Shown: in pieces, positions 32,490 to 39,723 of the stretch
Layout: each line of letters opens with the position of its first letter
Numbering within the stretch: position 1 is the stretch's first letter
Assembly (NCBI RefSeq): GCF_020103695.1
Contig: NZ_JAHXBF010000033.1
Coordinates: 1 to 64,000, forward strand
Direction: 5' to 3'
Length of the DNA: 64,000 nt
Source of the DNA: Hyalangium versicolor
GTDB lineage: Bacteria; Myxococcota; Myxococcia; Myxococcales; Myxococcaceae
Position numbers and translations under genes: made by a program
The notes under the pieces: model-generated
What the model saw: only the letters and a program-made list of their open reading frames with translations
Databases searched by the model: none
Told to the model about the DNA's origin: nothing

Positions 32490-32514
32490 AGCGGCTCTGC
32501 CGCAGGAGGCTCGC

Positions 32515-32958
32515 GTGAAGATCATCCTTGCGTCCGACCACGCGGGCCTCGAGCTGCGCCAGGCCCTCAGGGCCGTGCTCCAGGAGAAGAGCCTCGCGTA
32601 CGACGACGTGGGCCCCACCTCTCCCGAGTCCGTGGACTACCCGGACTTCGCGAAGAAGGTGGCCCGTGCCGTCGCCGCTGGCGAGTACACCTTCGGAGTA
32701 TTGGTGTGCGGCACGGGCATCGGCATGAGCATCGCGGCCAACAAGTACCGGGGCATCCGCGCCGCGCTCTGCGGCACCGAGTTCGAGGCGCGCATGGCCC
32801 GCGAGCACAACGACGCCAACATCCTGTGCCTGGGGCAGCGGGTGATCGGCGCCGGGGTGGCCAAGGGCATTCTGGAGACCTTTCTCACCACCGCGTTCGC
32901 GGGCGGCAAGCACGCGAAGCGCGTCCAGCTGATCGCAGAGGCCGAATCAGAGCGTTGA
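32515..32958 (+). CDS. rpiB: Ribose 5-phosphate isomerase B
   Basis: A 147-residue RpiB/LacA-type isomerase from GTG 32515 with GGAGG upstream. ILASDHAGLELR opens it, and the catalytic Cys lies in VLVCGTGIGMSIAANK. It interconverts ribose 5-phosphate and ribulose 5-phosphate. rpiB-glyA-nrdR-rib order is common in delta-group genomes, as seen here. Confidence 0.95.
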   Translation: MKIILASDHAGLELRQALRAVLQEKSLAYDDVGPTSPESVDYPDFAKKVARAVAAGEYTFGVLVCGTGIGMSIAANKYRGIRAALCGTEFEARMAREHNDANILCLGQRVIGAGVAKGILETFLTTAFAGGKHAKRVQLIAEAESER

Positions 32959-33010
32959 TGCGCTGGACGGTCGTACGGCTTTCCTGCCTCGTATCCCTTC
33001 GGAGGGAACC

Positions 33011-34267
33011 ATGGAGAACATCCGCACGCTCGCAGAGGTCGATCCCGAGATCGCCCAGGTCATCCGTCACGAGACGGAGCGACAGGAAGAAGGCCTCGAG
33101 CTGATCGCCTCGGAGAACTTTGTCAGCCCGGCGGTGATGACGGCCATGGGCTCGGTGCTGACGAACAAGTATGCCGAGGGCTACCCCGGCAAGCGCTACT
33201 ACGGTGGCTGCGAAGTGGTCGACGTCGCCGAGACGCTCGCCATCAACCGCGTGAAAGAGCTGTTCGGCGCCGATGCCGCCAACGTCCAGGCTCACTCGGG
33301 TAGCCAGGCCAACATGGCCGCCTACATGGCGCTGATGAAGCCCGGTGACACCATGCTGTCGCTGGACCTGAACTCGGGCGGCCACCTCACCCACGGCGCG
33401 ACCTTCAACTTCTCCGGCAAGCTCTACAAGGTCGTCCACTACGGCCTGTCCCGCGACACGGAGACCATCGACTTCGCGCAGGTGTCCTCGCTCGCCAAGG
33501 AGCACAAGCCCAAGGTCATCGTCGTGGGCGCCAGCGCCTACCCGCGGACCATCGACTTCGCGAAGTTCCGCGAGATCGCCGACAGCGTGGGCGCGGCGAT
33601 GATGGTGGACATGGCGCACATCGCCGGCCTCGTCGCCGCCGGAGTGCACCCGTCGCCGGTGCCGCTGGCCGAGTTCGTCACCTCGACCACGCACAAGACG
33701 CTTCGTGGCCCTCGCGGTGGTCTGGTGCTGTGCAAGGAGCCGTTCGCCAAGGCCCTCAACAGCCAGATCTTCCCCGGCATCCAGGGTGGGCCGCTGATGC
33801 ACGTCATCGCCGCCAAGGCCGTGGCCTTCAAGGAGGCGCTTACCCCCGAGTTCAAGGCCTACCAGAAGCAGATCGTCGCCAACGCCAAGGCGCTGGCCGA
33901 GGCGCTCCAGAAGGCGGGCCTGCGCCTGTGCTCGGGCGGCACGGACAACCACCTCATGCTGGTGGACCTACGCCCCAAGAAGATCAACGGCAAGGCCGCC
34001 GAGGACGTGCTTGGCAAGGCCGGCATCACCGTGAACAAGAACATGATCCCGTTCGATCCGGAGAAGCCGACCACCACCTCGGGTGTTCGGGTGGGCACTC
34101 CGGCCCTCACCACGCGCGGCATGAAGGAGGCGGAGATGGCCGTCGTCGGCCAACTCATCGGCGAGGCGCTGGATCACGCCTCGGACGAGGCCCAGCTGTC
34201 CCGCATCCGTGGCAAGGTGAAGGAGTTCACGAAGTCCTTTCCCCTCTACGCCTCTCGCCTGAAGTAG
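33011..34267 (+). CDS. glyA: Serine hydroxymethyltransferase
   Basis: A 418-residue PLP enzyme, full length. ELIASENFVSPAV at the start, YAEGYPGKRYYGGCE, and the PLP lysine in TSTTHKTLRGPRGG. It converts serine and tetrahydrofolate to glycine and methylene-tetrahydrofolate. Strong RBS GGAGGG before ATG 33011. Confidence 0.98.
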   Translation: MENIRTLAEVDPEIAQVIRHETERQEEGLELIASENFVSPAVMTAMGSVLTNKYAEGYPGKRYYGGCEVVDVAETLAINRVKELFGADAANVQAHSGSQANMAAYMALMKPGDTMLSLDLNSGGHLTHGATFNFSGKLYKVVHYGLSRDTETIDFAQVSSLAKEHKPKVIVVGASAYPRTIDFAKFREIADSVGAAMMVDMAHIAGLVAAGVHPSPVPLAEFVTSTTHKTLRGPRGGLVLCKEPFAKALNSQIFPGIQGGPLMHVIAAKAVAFKEALTPEFKAYQKQIVANAKALAEALQKAGLRLCSGGTDNHLMLVDLRPKKINGKAAEDVLGKAGITVNKNMIPFDPEKPTTTSGVRVGTPALTTRGMKEAEMAVVGQLIGEALDHASDEAQLSRIRGKVKEFTKSFPLYASRLK

Positions 34268-34283
34268 GTCACCCCCGTTCCCG

Positions 34284-34787
34284 ATGCGCTGCCCCTTCTG
34301 CCAGGACGCCGAGAACAAGGTCATCGACTCGCGTGAGTCGCATGAGGGCTCGGTCATCCGCCGGCGCCGTGAGTGTCTTCAGTGCAAGCGCCGCTTCACC
34401 ACGTACGAGCGGGTGGAGGAGCTCTACCCGCTCATCGTGAAGAAGGACGGCCGCCGCGAGGCCTTCGATCGGGACAAGATCGTCAGCGGCCTGCAGAAGG
34501 CCTGCGAGAAGCGGCCCGTGTCCGCGGACCAGATCGAGCAGACGGTGGGGGACATCGAGCGCCTGCTCCAGGGCATGGGCGAGAAGGAAGTCCCCTCCAG
34601 CGTCATCGGCGAAGAGGTGATGAAGCATCTGCGGGCGCTCGATGAGGTGGCCTACGTGCGCTTCGCCTCCGTGTACCGGAGCTTCCGCGACATCGCCGAG
34701 TTCATGAACGAGCTGCAGGAGCTCGCCGATCAGTCGAAGGAGGGCCGTCCCAAGCCTCTGCCGGGCAAGGGTGGCCAGCCGTCATGA
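34284..34787 (+). CDS. nrdR: Transcriptional repressor NrdR
   Basis: A 167-residue NrdR. Zinc ribbon with Cys3, Cys6, Cys31 and Cys34, then an ATP-cone domain (about 49-139) starting IVKKDGRREAFDRDKI. It senses ATP/dATP and represses ribonucleotide reductase genes. The C-terminus is about 15 residues longer than usual (Lys/Pro-rich). The stop overlaps the ribD start as ATGA. Confidence 0.97.
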   Translation: MRCPFCQDAENKVIDSRESHEGSVIRRRRECLQCKRRFTTYERVEELYPLIVKKDGRREAFDRDKIVSGLQKACEKRPVSADQIEQTVGDIERLLQGMGEKEVPSSVIGEEVMKHLRALDEVAYVRFASVYRSFRDIAEFMNELQELADQSKEGRPKPLPGKGGQPS

Positions 34788-35947
34788 GGCTGTTGACGCG
34801 GGCGCGGTTGAAGGCGAGCAGGGCCCCACGAGCCAAACGAGCTGCTGACTTCGACCGGGCCGTCGCCGAGTTCTTCATGCGCATTGCCCTCGAGGAGGCC
34901 GCCAAGGGCCTGGGCCGCACAAGCCCGAACCCAGCGGTGGGCGCGGTGCTCGTGAAGGGCGGGCGGATCATTGCTCGGGGCTTCACCCAGCCCGCGGGTC
35001 AGGCTCACGCAGAGGTCATGGCGCTGGCGGCCGCTGGGACTCGGGCGCGCGGCGCGGACCTCTACACCACGCTCGAGCCGTGCAATCACTACGGGCGCAC
35101 CCCTCCGTGCACCCTGGCCATCCTCGAGGCCGGGGTACGCCGCGTCATCAGCGCCGTGGGCGATCCGAACCCGCAGGTGAACGGCAAGGGCATCGCCCGG
35201 ATGCGGCGGGCCGGCGTCGAGGTGCTCACCGGCGTCCTCGAGGAAGAAGCGGCGACGCTCAATCGGGCCTTCTTCAAGGTCATCCGCACGGGCATGCCCT
35301 ACGTCACGCTCAAGGCGGCGGTGACGCTGGACGGCAAGCTCGCCACGGCCAACGGGGACTCGCGCTGGGTGACGGGAGAGCCGGCTCGCGCCTGGGTCCA
35401 TCAACTGCGCAACCGGGTGGATGTCATCCTCGTGGGTGCCAACACCGTGCGTCGGGACGACCCGAAGCTCACCACGCGCCTCCCCGGCGGCAAGGGCCGC
35501 GACCCGATGCGGGTGGTGGTGGACTCGCACCTGAGCCTGAAGCCCTCGGCCACCGTCTTCACCCAGCGCTCCTCGGCGAAGACGGTGCTGGCCACGGTGG
35601 AGGATCCCACGGGCCGCAGGGCGCGCCGCTTCACCGAGCAGGGCGTCGAGGTGTGGCAGGTGCGCGAGAAGCGCGGCCGCGTGGACCTGAAGGCCCTGAT
35701 GGCCCGCCTCTCCCTCGGCGGCTTCAACCACGTGCTCGTGGAGGGCGGGGCGGAGATCTACGGCTCCTTCCTTCGCGAGCGGCTCGCCGACGAGCTGGCC
35801 CTGTTCCTGGCTCCCAAGCTCATTGGCAGCCAGGGGCTCTCCTGGTCGGGTGATCTCGGGGTGAAGATGATGTCCGCGGCCCTCTCTCTGAAGAACGTCA
35901 CCTACGAGCAGCTAGGAGATGATCTTCTCCTCCAGGCACGGCTCTGA
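34784..35947 (+). CDS. ribD: Bifunctional riboflavin deaminase/reductase RibD
   Basis: A 387-residue RibD. N-terminal deaminase has zinc motif HAEV and PCNHYGRTPPC; C-terminal reductase starts near VTLKAAVTLDGKLA with GDSRWVTG and LVEGGAEIYGSFL. It carries out steps two and three of riboflavin synthesis. ATG 34784 overlaps nrdR and adds about 31 basic residues before the usual start; an internal ATG at 34877 (MRIALEEAAKG) would give the standard form. Confidence 0.96.
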   Translation: MRLLTRARLKASRAPRAKRAADFDRAVAEFFMRIALEEAAKGLGRTSPNPAVGAVLVKGGRIIARGFTQPAGQAHAEVMALAAAGTRARGADLYTTLEPCNHYGRTPPCTLAILEAGVRRVISAVGDPNPQVNGKGIARMRRAGVEVLTGVLEEEAATLNRAFFKVIRTGMPYVTLKAAVTLDGKLATANGDSRWVTGEPARAWVHQLRNRVDVILVGANTVRRDDPKLTTRLPGGKGRDPMRVVVDSHLSLKPSATVFTQRSSAKTVLATVEDPTGRRARRFTEQGVEVWQVREKRGRVDLKALMARLSLGGFNHVLVEGGAEIYGSFLRERLADELALFLAPKLIGSQGLSWSGDLGVKMMSAALSLKNVTYEQLGDDLLLQARL

Positions 35948-35970
35948 AGAGTTCGTTATAAGCTCCGCCG

Positions 35971-36621
35971 ATGTTCACCGGTCTCGTTCAAGATGTAGGT
36001 GTGGTCGAGCGGGTCGTCCCGGGTGGGATGACGGACCTGTGGATCCGCACCGTGCTCGGGGCAGGCAGCTTCGCTCTCGGTGAGTCCATCTCCGTGGACG
36101 GCGCCTGCCTCACAGTGGTGGAGCGGGGTGGGGACACCTTCAAGGTCCAGGCGGCTCCGGAGACGCTGCGCCGCACGACGATGGGCGAGCTGCGCCCCGG
36201 TTCCAAGGTGAACCTGGAGCGGGCGCTGGCGCTGGGAGATCGGCTGGGCGGGCACCTCGTCGCCGGCCACGTGGATGCGGTGAGCGAGGTGCTGGAGACG
36301 CGGCCCGAGGGCGGCTCGTGGGTGATGGCGTTCCGCCTGCCCACGGACCTGGCGCCCTACTTCATCGAGAAGGGCTCGGTGGCGGTGGATGGCATCAGCC
36401 TCACCGTCAACGCGGTGCTCCCGGACCGGTTCACCGTGCAACTCATTCCGGAGACACAAGCTCGCACCACCCTGCAGGGCAAGGGGGTGGGCTCGCGGGT
36501 GAACCTGGAAGCCGACATGATCGGCAAGTATGTGGTGCGGCTGGTCTCGCTGCGCCAGGGCCCGAGTGCCGGGCTGACCGAGGACGTGCTGAAGGCGGCC
36601 GGCTTCGGGACGAAAGGGTAG
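35971..36621 (+). CDS. ribE: Riboflavin synthase alpha subunit
   Basis: A 216-residue protein with the usual MFTGLVQDVG start and two lumazine-binding repeats (GESISVDGACLTVV in the first, GSVAVDGISLTVN in the second). It dismutates dimethylribityllumazine to riboflavin. Lies between ribD and ribBA. Confidence 0.97.
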   Translation: MFTGLVQDVGVVERVVPGGMTDLWIRTVLGAGSFALGESISVDGACLTVVERGGDTFKVQAAPETLRRTTMGELRPGSKVNLERALALGDRLGGHLVAGHVDAVSEVLETRPEGGSWVMAFRLPTDLAPYFIEKGSVAVDGISLTVNAVLPDRFTVQLIPETQARTTLQGKGVGSRVNLEADMIGKYVVRLVSLRQGPSAGLTEDVLKAAGFGTKG

Positions 36622-36633
36622 AGGAGCGAAGTC

Positions 36634-37824
36634 ATGGCGCGCAGCACGAAGGGCACGAACGTCATCGAGTTGGTCGAGCGGGCGCTGGCGGAGATCCGCA
36701 AGGGCCGCATGGTCATCCTCACCGATGACGAGGATCGCGAGAACGAGGGCGACCTCGTCATGGCCGCCGAGAAGGTCACTCCCGAGGCCATCAACTTCAT
36801 GGCCACCCACGGGCGAGGCCTCATCTGCCTGGCGCTCACCGAGGACCGCATCCGCCGGCTGAACCTGCCCCTCATGGTGCAGGACAACACCTCGCCCTTC
36901 CAGACGGCCTTCACCGTCTCCATCGAGGCGGCGCGCGGCGTCACCACCGGCATCTCCGCCGCGGACCGGGCCCGCACCGTCCTGGCGGCGGTGGCTCCCA
37001 ACGCGAAGCCGGGCGACCTGGTGCGCCCCGGCCACATCTTCCCCCTCCGCGCCCGTGAGGGCGGCGTGCTGGTTCGCACCGGTCAGACCGAGGGCAGCGT
37101 GGATCTGGCGCGCATGGCCGGGCTGTCTCCGTCCGGCGTCATCTGCGAGATCATGAAGCCCGACGGCACCATGGCCCGCAGGCCGGACCTGGTGAAGTTC
37201 GCTCGCAAGCACAAGCTGGTGCTGCTGTCCGTGGCGGACATCATCCGCTACCGGCTGGAGCGCGAGCGCCTGGTCAAGCGCATCACCACCGCCACCGTCG
37301 AGCGCCGGGGCGCGGGCTCGTTCCAGGCCTACACCTATGGCAGTGACGTGGACTCCGCAGTCCACGTGGCCCTGGTGAAGGGCGATATCCGCGGCAAGGA
37401 ACCCGTGCTCACCCGAGTCCACCGCGCCTGTCTCATGGGCGATATGTTGGGCAGCAGCCAGTGTGCCTGTGGCAGCCAGCTCGAGCAGGCCTTCCAACAG
37501 ATTCAGGCCGCCGGGCGGGGGGTCATCATCTACCTCCAGAAGGACGTCCCGGCGCAGGCCCGGCTCCAGTGCACCCACGTCTCCAATGAGGAGCATGTCC
37601 AGGGCAAGCCGGACCAGACGCGCCTGCGCGAGTTCGGCGTGGGAGCGCAGATCCTCAAGGACCTGGGGCTGACCCGGCTGCGTCTGCTCACCAACAACCC
37701 CAAGAAGATCGTGGGTCTGGAGAGCTACTCGCTGGAGGTGGTGGAGCAGATCCCCCTCTCCCGCGAGGAGGCCCCCCAGCGGATGGCGGCACGCACTCCC
37801 CGTCGTCGGCGTGACAAGTCGTGA
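36634..37824 (+). CDS. ribBA: DHBP synthase with degenerate GTP cyclohydrolase II domain (RibBA/RibBX-like)
   Basis: A 396-residue fusion. The N-terminal half (to about 210) is an intact 3,4-dihydroxy-2-butanone-4-phosphate synthase: ILTDDEDRENEGDLVMAAE, HTxD-type loop replaced by THGRGLICLAL, and GHIFPLRAREGGVLVRTGQTE. The C-terminal half has the GTP cyclohydrolase II fold and three zinc Cys (HRACLMGDMLGSSQCACG), but the conserved RQEGRGIGL loop is replaced by LQKDVPAQARLQ, and the general-base Asp region reads QTRLREFG. GTP cyclohydrolase activity is therefore doubtful, as in RibBX-type proteins. A separate ribA would be needed elsewhere. The C-terminal tail is Arg-rich. Confidence 0.9.
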   Translation: MARSTKGTNVIELVERALAEIRKGRMVILTDDEDRENEGDLVMAAEKVTPEAINFMATHGRGLICLALTEDRIRRLNLPLMVQDNTSPFQTAFTVSIEAARGVTTGISAADRARTVLAAVAPNAKPGDLVRPGHIFPLRAREGGVLVRTGQTEGSVDLARMAGLSPSGVICEIMKPDGTMARRPDLVKFARKHKLVLLSVADIIRYRLERERLVKRITTATVERRGAGSFQAYTYGSDVDSAVHVALVKGDIRGKEPVLTRVHRACLMGDMLGSSQCACGSQLEQAFQQIQAAGRGVIIYLQKDVPAQARLQCTHVSNEEHVQGKPDQTRLREFGVGAQILKDLGLTRLRLLTNNPKKIVGLESYSLEVVEQIPLSREEAPQRMAARTPRRRRDKS

Positions 37825-37859
37825 AGACGCGGGCCGTGCCGCTGGTGTAGGAAGGTTCC

Positions 37860-38357
37860 ATGCCTCGCTACATCGAAGGTGACTTTCTGCCCCCCAAGGG
37901 CCGCTTCGCCATCTGCGTTGCCCGCTTCAACGCGTTCATCACCGAGGAGCTCGTCAAGGGCGCGGTGGATTCGCTCGTGCGCCACGGCGTCGCGGATGGG
38001 GACATCGACGTCTACCGCTGCCCCGGCACCTATGAGCTGCCCGGGCTGACGCGCCGTGTTGTGGACACGCAGAACTACGCAGGCGTCATCACCCTGGGCG
38101 CCGTCATCCGCGGCGGCACGCCCCACTTCGACTATGTGGCCGGCGAGTGCTCCAAGGGCATCGGCTCGGTGGCCTTCAGCGCGGCGGCGCTGGCCCGGCC
38201 CGTGTCCGTCACCTTCGGCGTGCTCACGTGTGACACCGTGGAGCAGGCCATCGATCGGGCCGGGGTGAAGGCCGGCAACAAGGGCTCCGATGCGGCCATG
38301 GCCTGTCTGGAGATGGTCAACCTCTACGCGAAGATGACGGAAGGAAAGAGGGGGTAG
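37860..38357 (+). CDS. ribH: 6,7-dimethyl-8-ribityllumazine synthase
   Basis: A 165-residue lumazine synthase. VARFNAFITEELVKGA, PGTYELPGLTRRV, and GAVIRGGTPHFDYVAGE with the catalytic His are all present. It condenses the ribityl-pyrimidine with dihydroxybutanone phosphate. RBS GGAAGG; four bases separate it from nusB. Confidence 0.97.
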   Translation: MPRYIEGDFLPPKGRFAICVARFNAFITEELVKGAVDSLVRHGVADGDIDVYRCPGTYELPGLTRRVVDTQNYAGVITLGAVIRGGTPHFDYVAGECSKGIGSVAFSAAALARPVSVTFGVLTCDTVEQAIDRAGVKAGNKGSDAAMACLEMVNLYAKMTEGKRG

Positions 38358-38360
38358 CTC

Positions 38361-38786
38361 ATGGGGGCGCGCAGAACCGGGCGCGAGCGCGCATTGCAGG
38401 CGCTCTACCAACTGGAGATGGCCGAGGGCACATCGTCCTCCGAGGCGCTCGCGTCCGCGTGGGCCGCCTCCGCCGAGGAGGGCAAGCCGGACCCTGATGC
38501 CGTCAAGTTCGCCCAGGAACTCGTGGACGGCGTCCGGACGAACCAGGCCGAGATCGATCAGCTCATCGAGAAGCACAGCCACAACTGGCGGCTGGATCGC
38601 ATGTCCCGCATCGATCGCAACGTGCTGCGCCTGGGCGTCTTCGAGCTCAAGTACCGCCCGGACATCCCCAAGAAGGTCTCCATCAACGAGGCCGTGGAAC
38701 TGGGCAAGAACTTCGGCACCGAGGAGTCCAGCGCCTTCGTCAACGGCCTGCTCGACCGCGTCGCGGTCGCCCTGGGTAAGCCGTGA
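38361..38786 (+). CDS. nusB: Transcription antitermination factor NusB
   Basis: A 141-residue all-helical NusB: RERALQALYQLEMAEG at the start, RIDRNVLRLGVFEL and VSINEAVELGKNFG near the end. It acts in rRNA antitermination. ribH-nusB linkage is common. The stop overlaps the next start as GTGA. Confidence 0.96.
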   Translation: MGARRTGRERALQALYQLEMAEGTSSSEALASAWAASAEEGKPDPDAVKFAQELVDGVRTNQAEIDQLIEKHSHNWRLDRMSRIDRNVLRLGVFELKYRPDIPKKVSINEAVELGKNFGTEESSAFVNGLLDRVAVALGKP

Positions 38787-39271
38787 GCGTGACGACCTAT
38801 GAAGTAGGCCTCGACGGCCTGGATGCCCTCACCGGGGTGGACGCCCTCTGCCTCTTCGTGGCCGAAGATGACCGGCCCCTGCCCGGTACCGCCGGGTATG
38901 TGGACTGGCGGCTGTGCGGGGCCCTGTCTCGCGTGCTCAAGCAGGGGTTCTTCACCGGGGTGAAGAGCGACTGGCTCCTGCTGCCCTCGGACGGGCGCCT
39001 CCCCGTCCCGCGCATCTTCGCCGTGGGGCTGGGGGCTCGGAAGAACCTGGATGCGGGCGCCCTGGGCGCCGCCCTGGCCAACGCCGCCCAGGTGCTGGAG
39101 AAGGCCAAGGTCGAGTCCGTCGCCCTGGAACTCCCCGGGAACGGCAAGGTGGACGAGGCCGCCCAGTCCCAGGCCCTCCAGCAGCACTTCCTGCCGGGCT
39201 TCAAGGGGAAGCGCGTCACCATCCTGGCCGACAAGGGGCTGGCGAAGCTCCTCCCAGTGCGCAAATCCTGA
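38783..39271 (+). CDS. Stand-alone M17 leucyl-aminopeptidase N-terminal domain protein
   Basis: A 162-residue protein from GTG 38783, overlapping nusB. It resembles the N-terminal macro-like domain of M17 leucyl aminopeptidases (FFTGVKSDWLLLPSDGR, RIFAVGLGARKNLD, LGAALANAAQVLEKAKV). The C-terminal metallopeptidase domain is absent and no fragment of it follows in 39272-39329. It is therefore not a peptidase. In the full enzymes this domain helps hexamer assembly and regulation; a separate ligand-binding role is possible. Translational coupling with nusB suggests cotranscription. Confidence 0.75.
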   Translation: MSVTTYEVGLDGLDALTGVDALCLFVAEDDRPLPGTAGYVDWRLCGALSRVLKQGFFTGVKSDWLLLPSDGRLPVPRIFAVGLGARKNLDAGALGAALANAAQVLEKAKVESVALELPGNGKVDEAAQSQALQQHFLPGFKGKRVTILADKGLAKLLPVRKS

Positions 39272-39329
39272 CGTCCGGTAGGCCGAGGACTCTCCCACCC
39301 GTCGGGCTTCTGATAACCTTCCCGGGCCC

Positions 39330-39704
39330 ATGGGTTTCAAGGTCCTGATCGTGGAGGATTCCAAGGCGTCGGGCGCGTTCATCGCCGCGGCGGTGGAGTC
39401 CGTCCCGGGCGTCGAGGCCATCAACGCTCAAGGCGGTTTCGACGCGCTCAAGCTGCTGCCGCGTCACCGCTTCGATCTCATCATCACCGACATCAACATG
39501 CCCGACATCAACGGGCTGGAGCTGATCAACTTCGTCAAGAAGAACCCCAACTACCGCGAGACGCCCCTCTTCATCATCACTACCGAGGGGCGTGACCAGG
39601 ACAGGCAGCGGGGCATGGCGCTCGGGGCCGCGGAGTACCTGGTCAAGCCCATCCAGACGCAGAGCCTCACCACGCTCCTGCGCAAGTACCTGAAGCTGGC
39701 TTGA
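39330..39704 (+). CDS. CheY-like response regulator at the head of the che operon
   Basis: A 124-residue single receiver. Phosphoacceptor Asp54 (IITDINMPDING), Thr in IITTEGRDQD and Lys in YLVKPIQT. Nineteen bases before cheA, so probably the first gene of the chemosensory operon and a direct phosphate target of CheA. Very like the receiver at the operon's end. Confidence 0.92.
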   Translation: MGFKVLIVEDSKASGAFIAAAVESVPGVEAINAQGGFDALKLLPRHRFDLIITDINMPDINGLELINFVKKNPNYRETPLFIITTEGRDQDRQRGMALGAAEYLVKPIQTQSLTTLLRKYLKLA

Positions 39705-39723
39705 GCCGGAGAGCACTGCCGAC

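Noticed and set aside
35948..36633. FMN riboswitch in front of riboflavin genes
   Set aside because: ribD overlaps nrdR and the gaps before ribE and ribBA are 23 and 12 bases; no space or conserved FMN-element sequence was seen.
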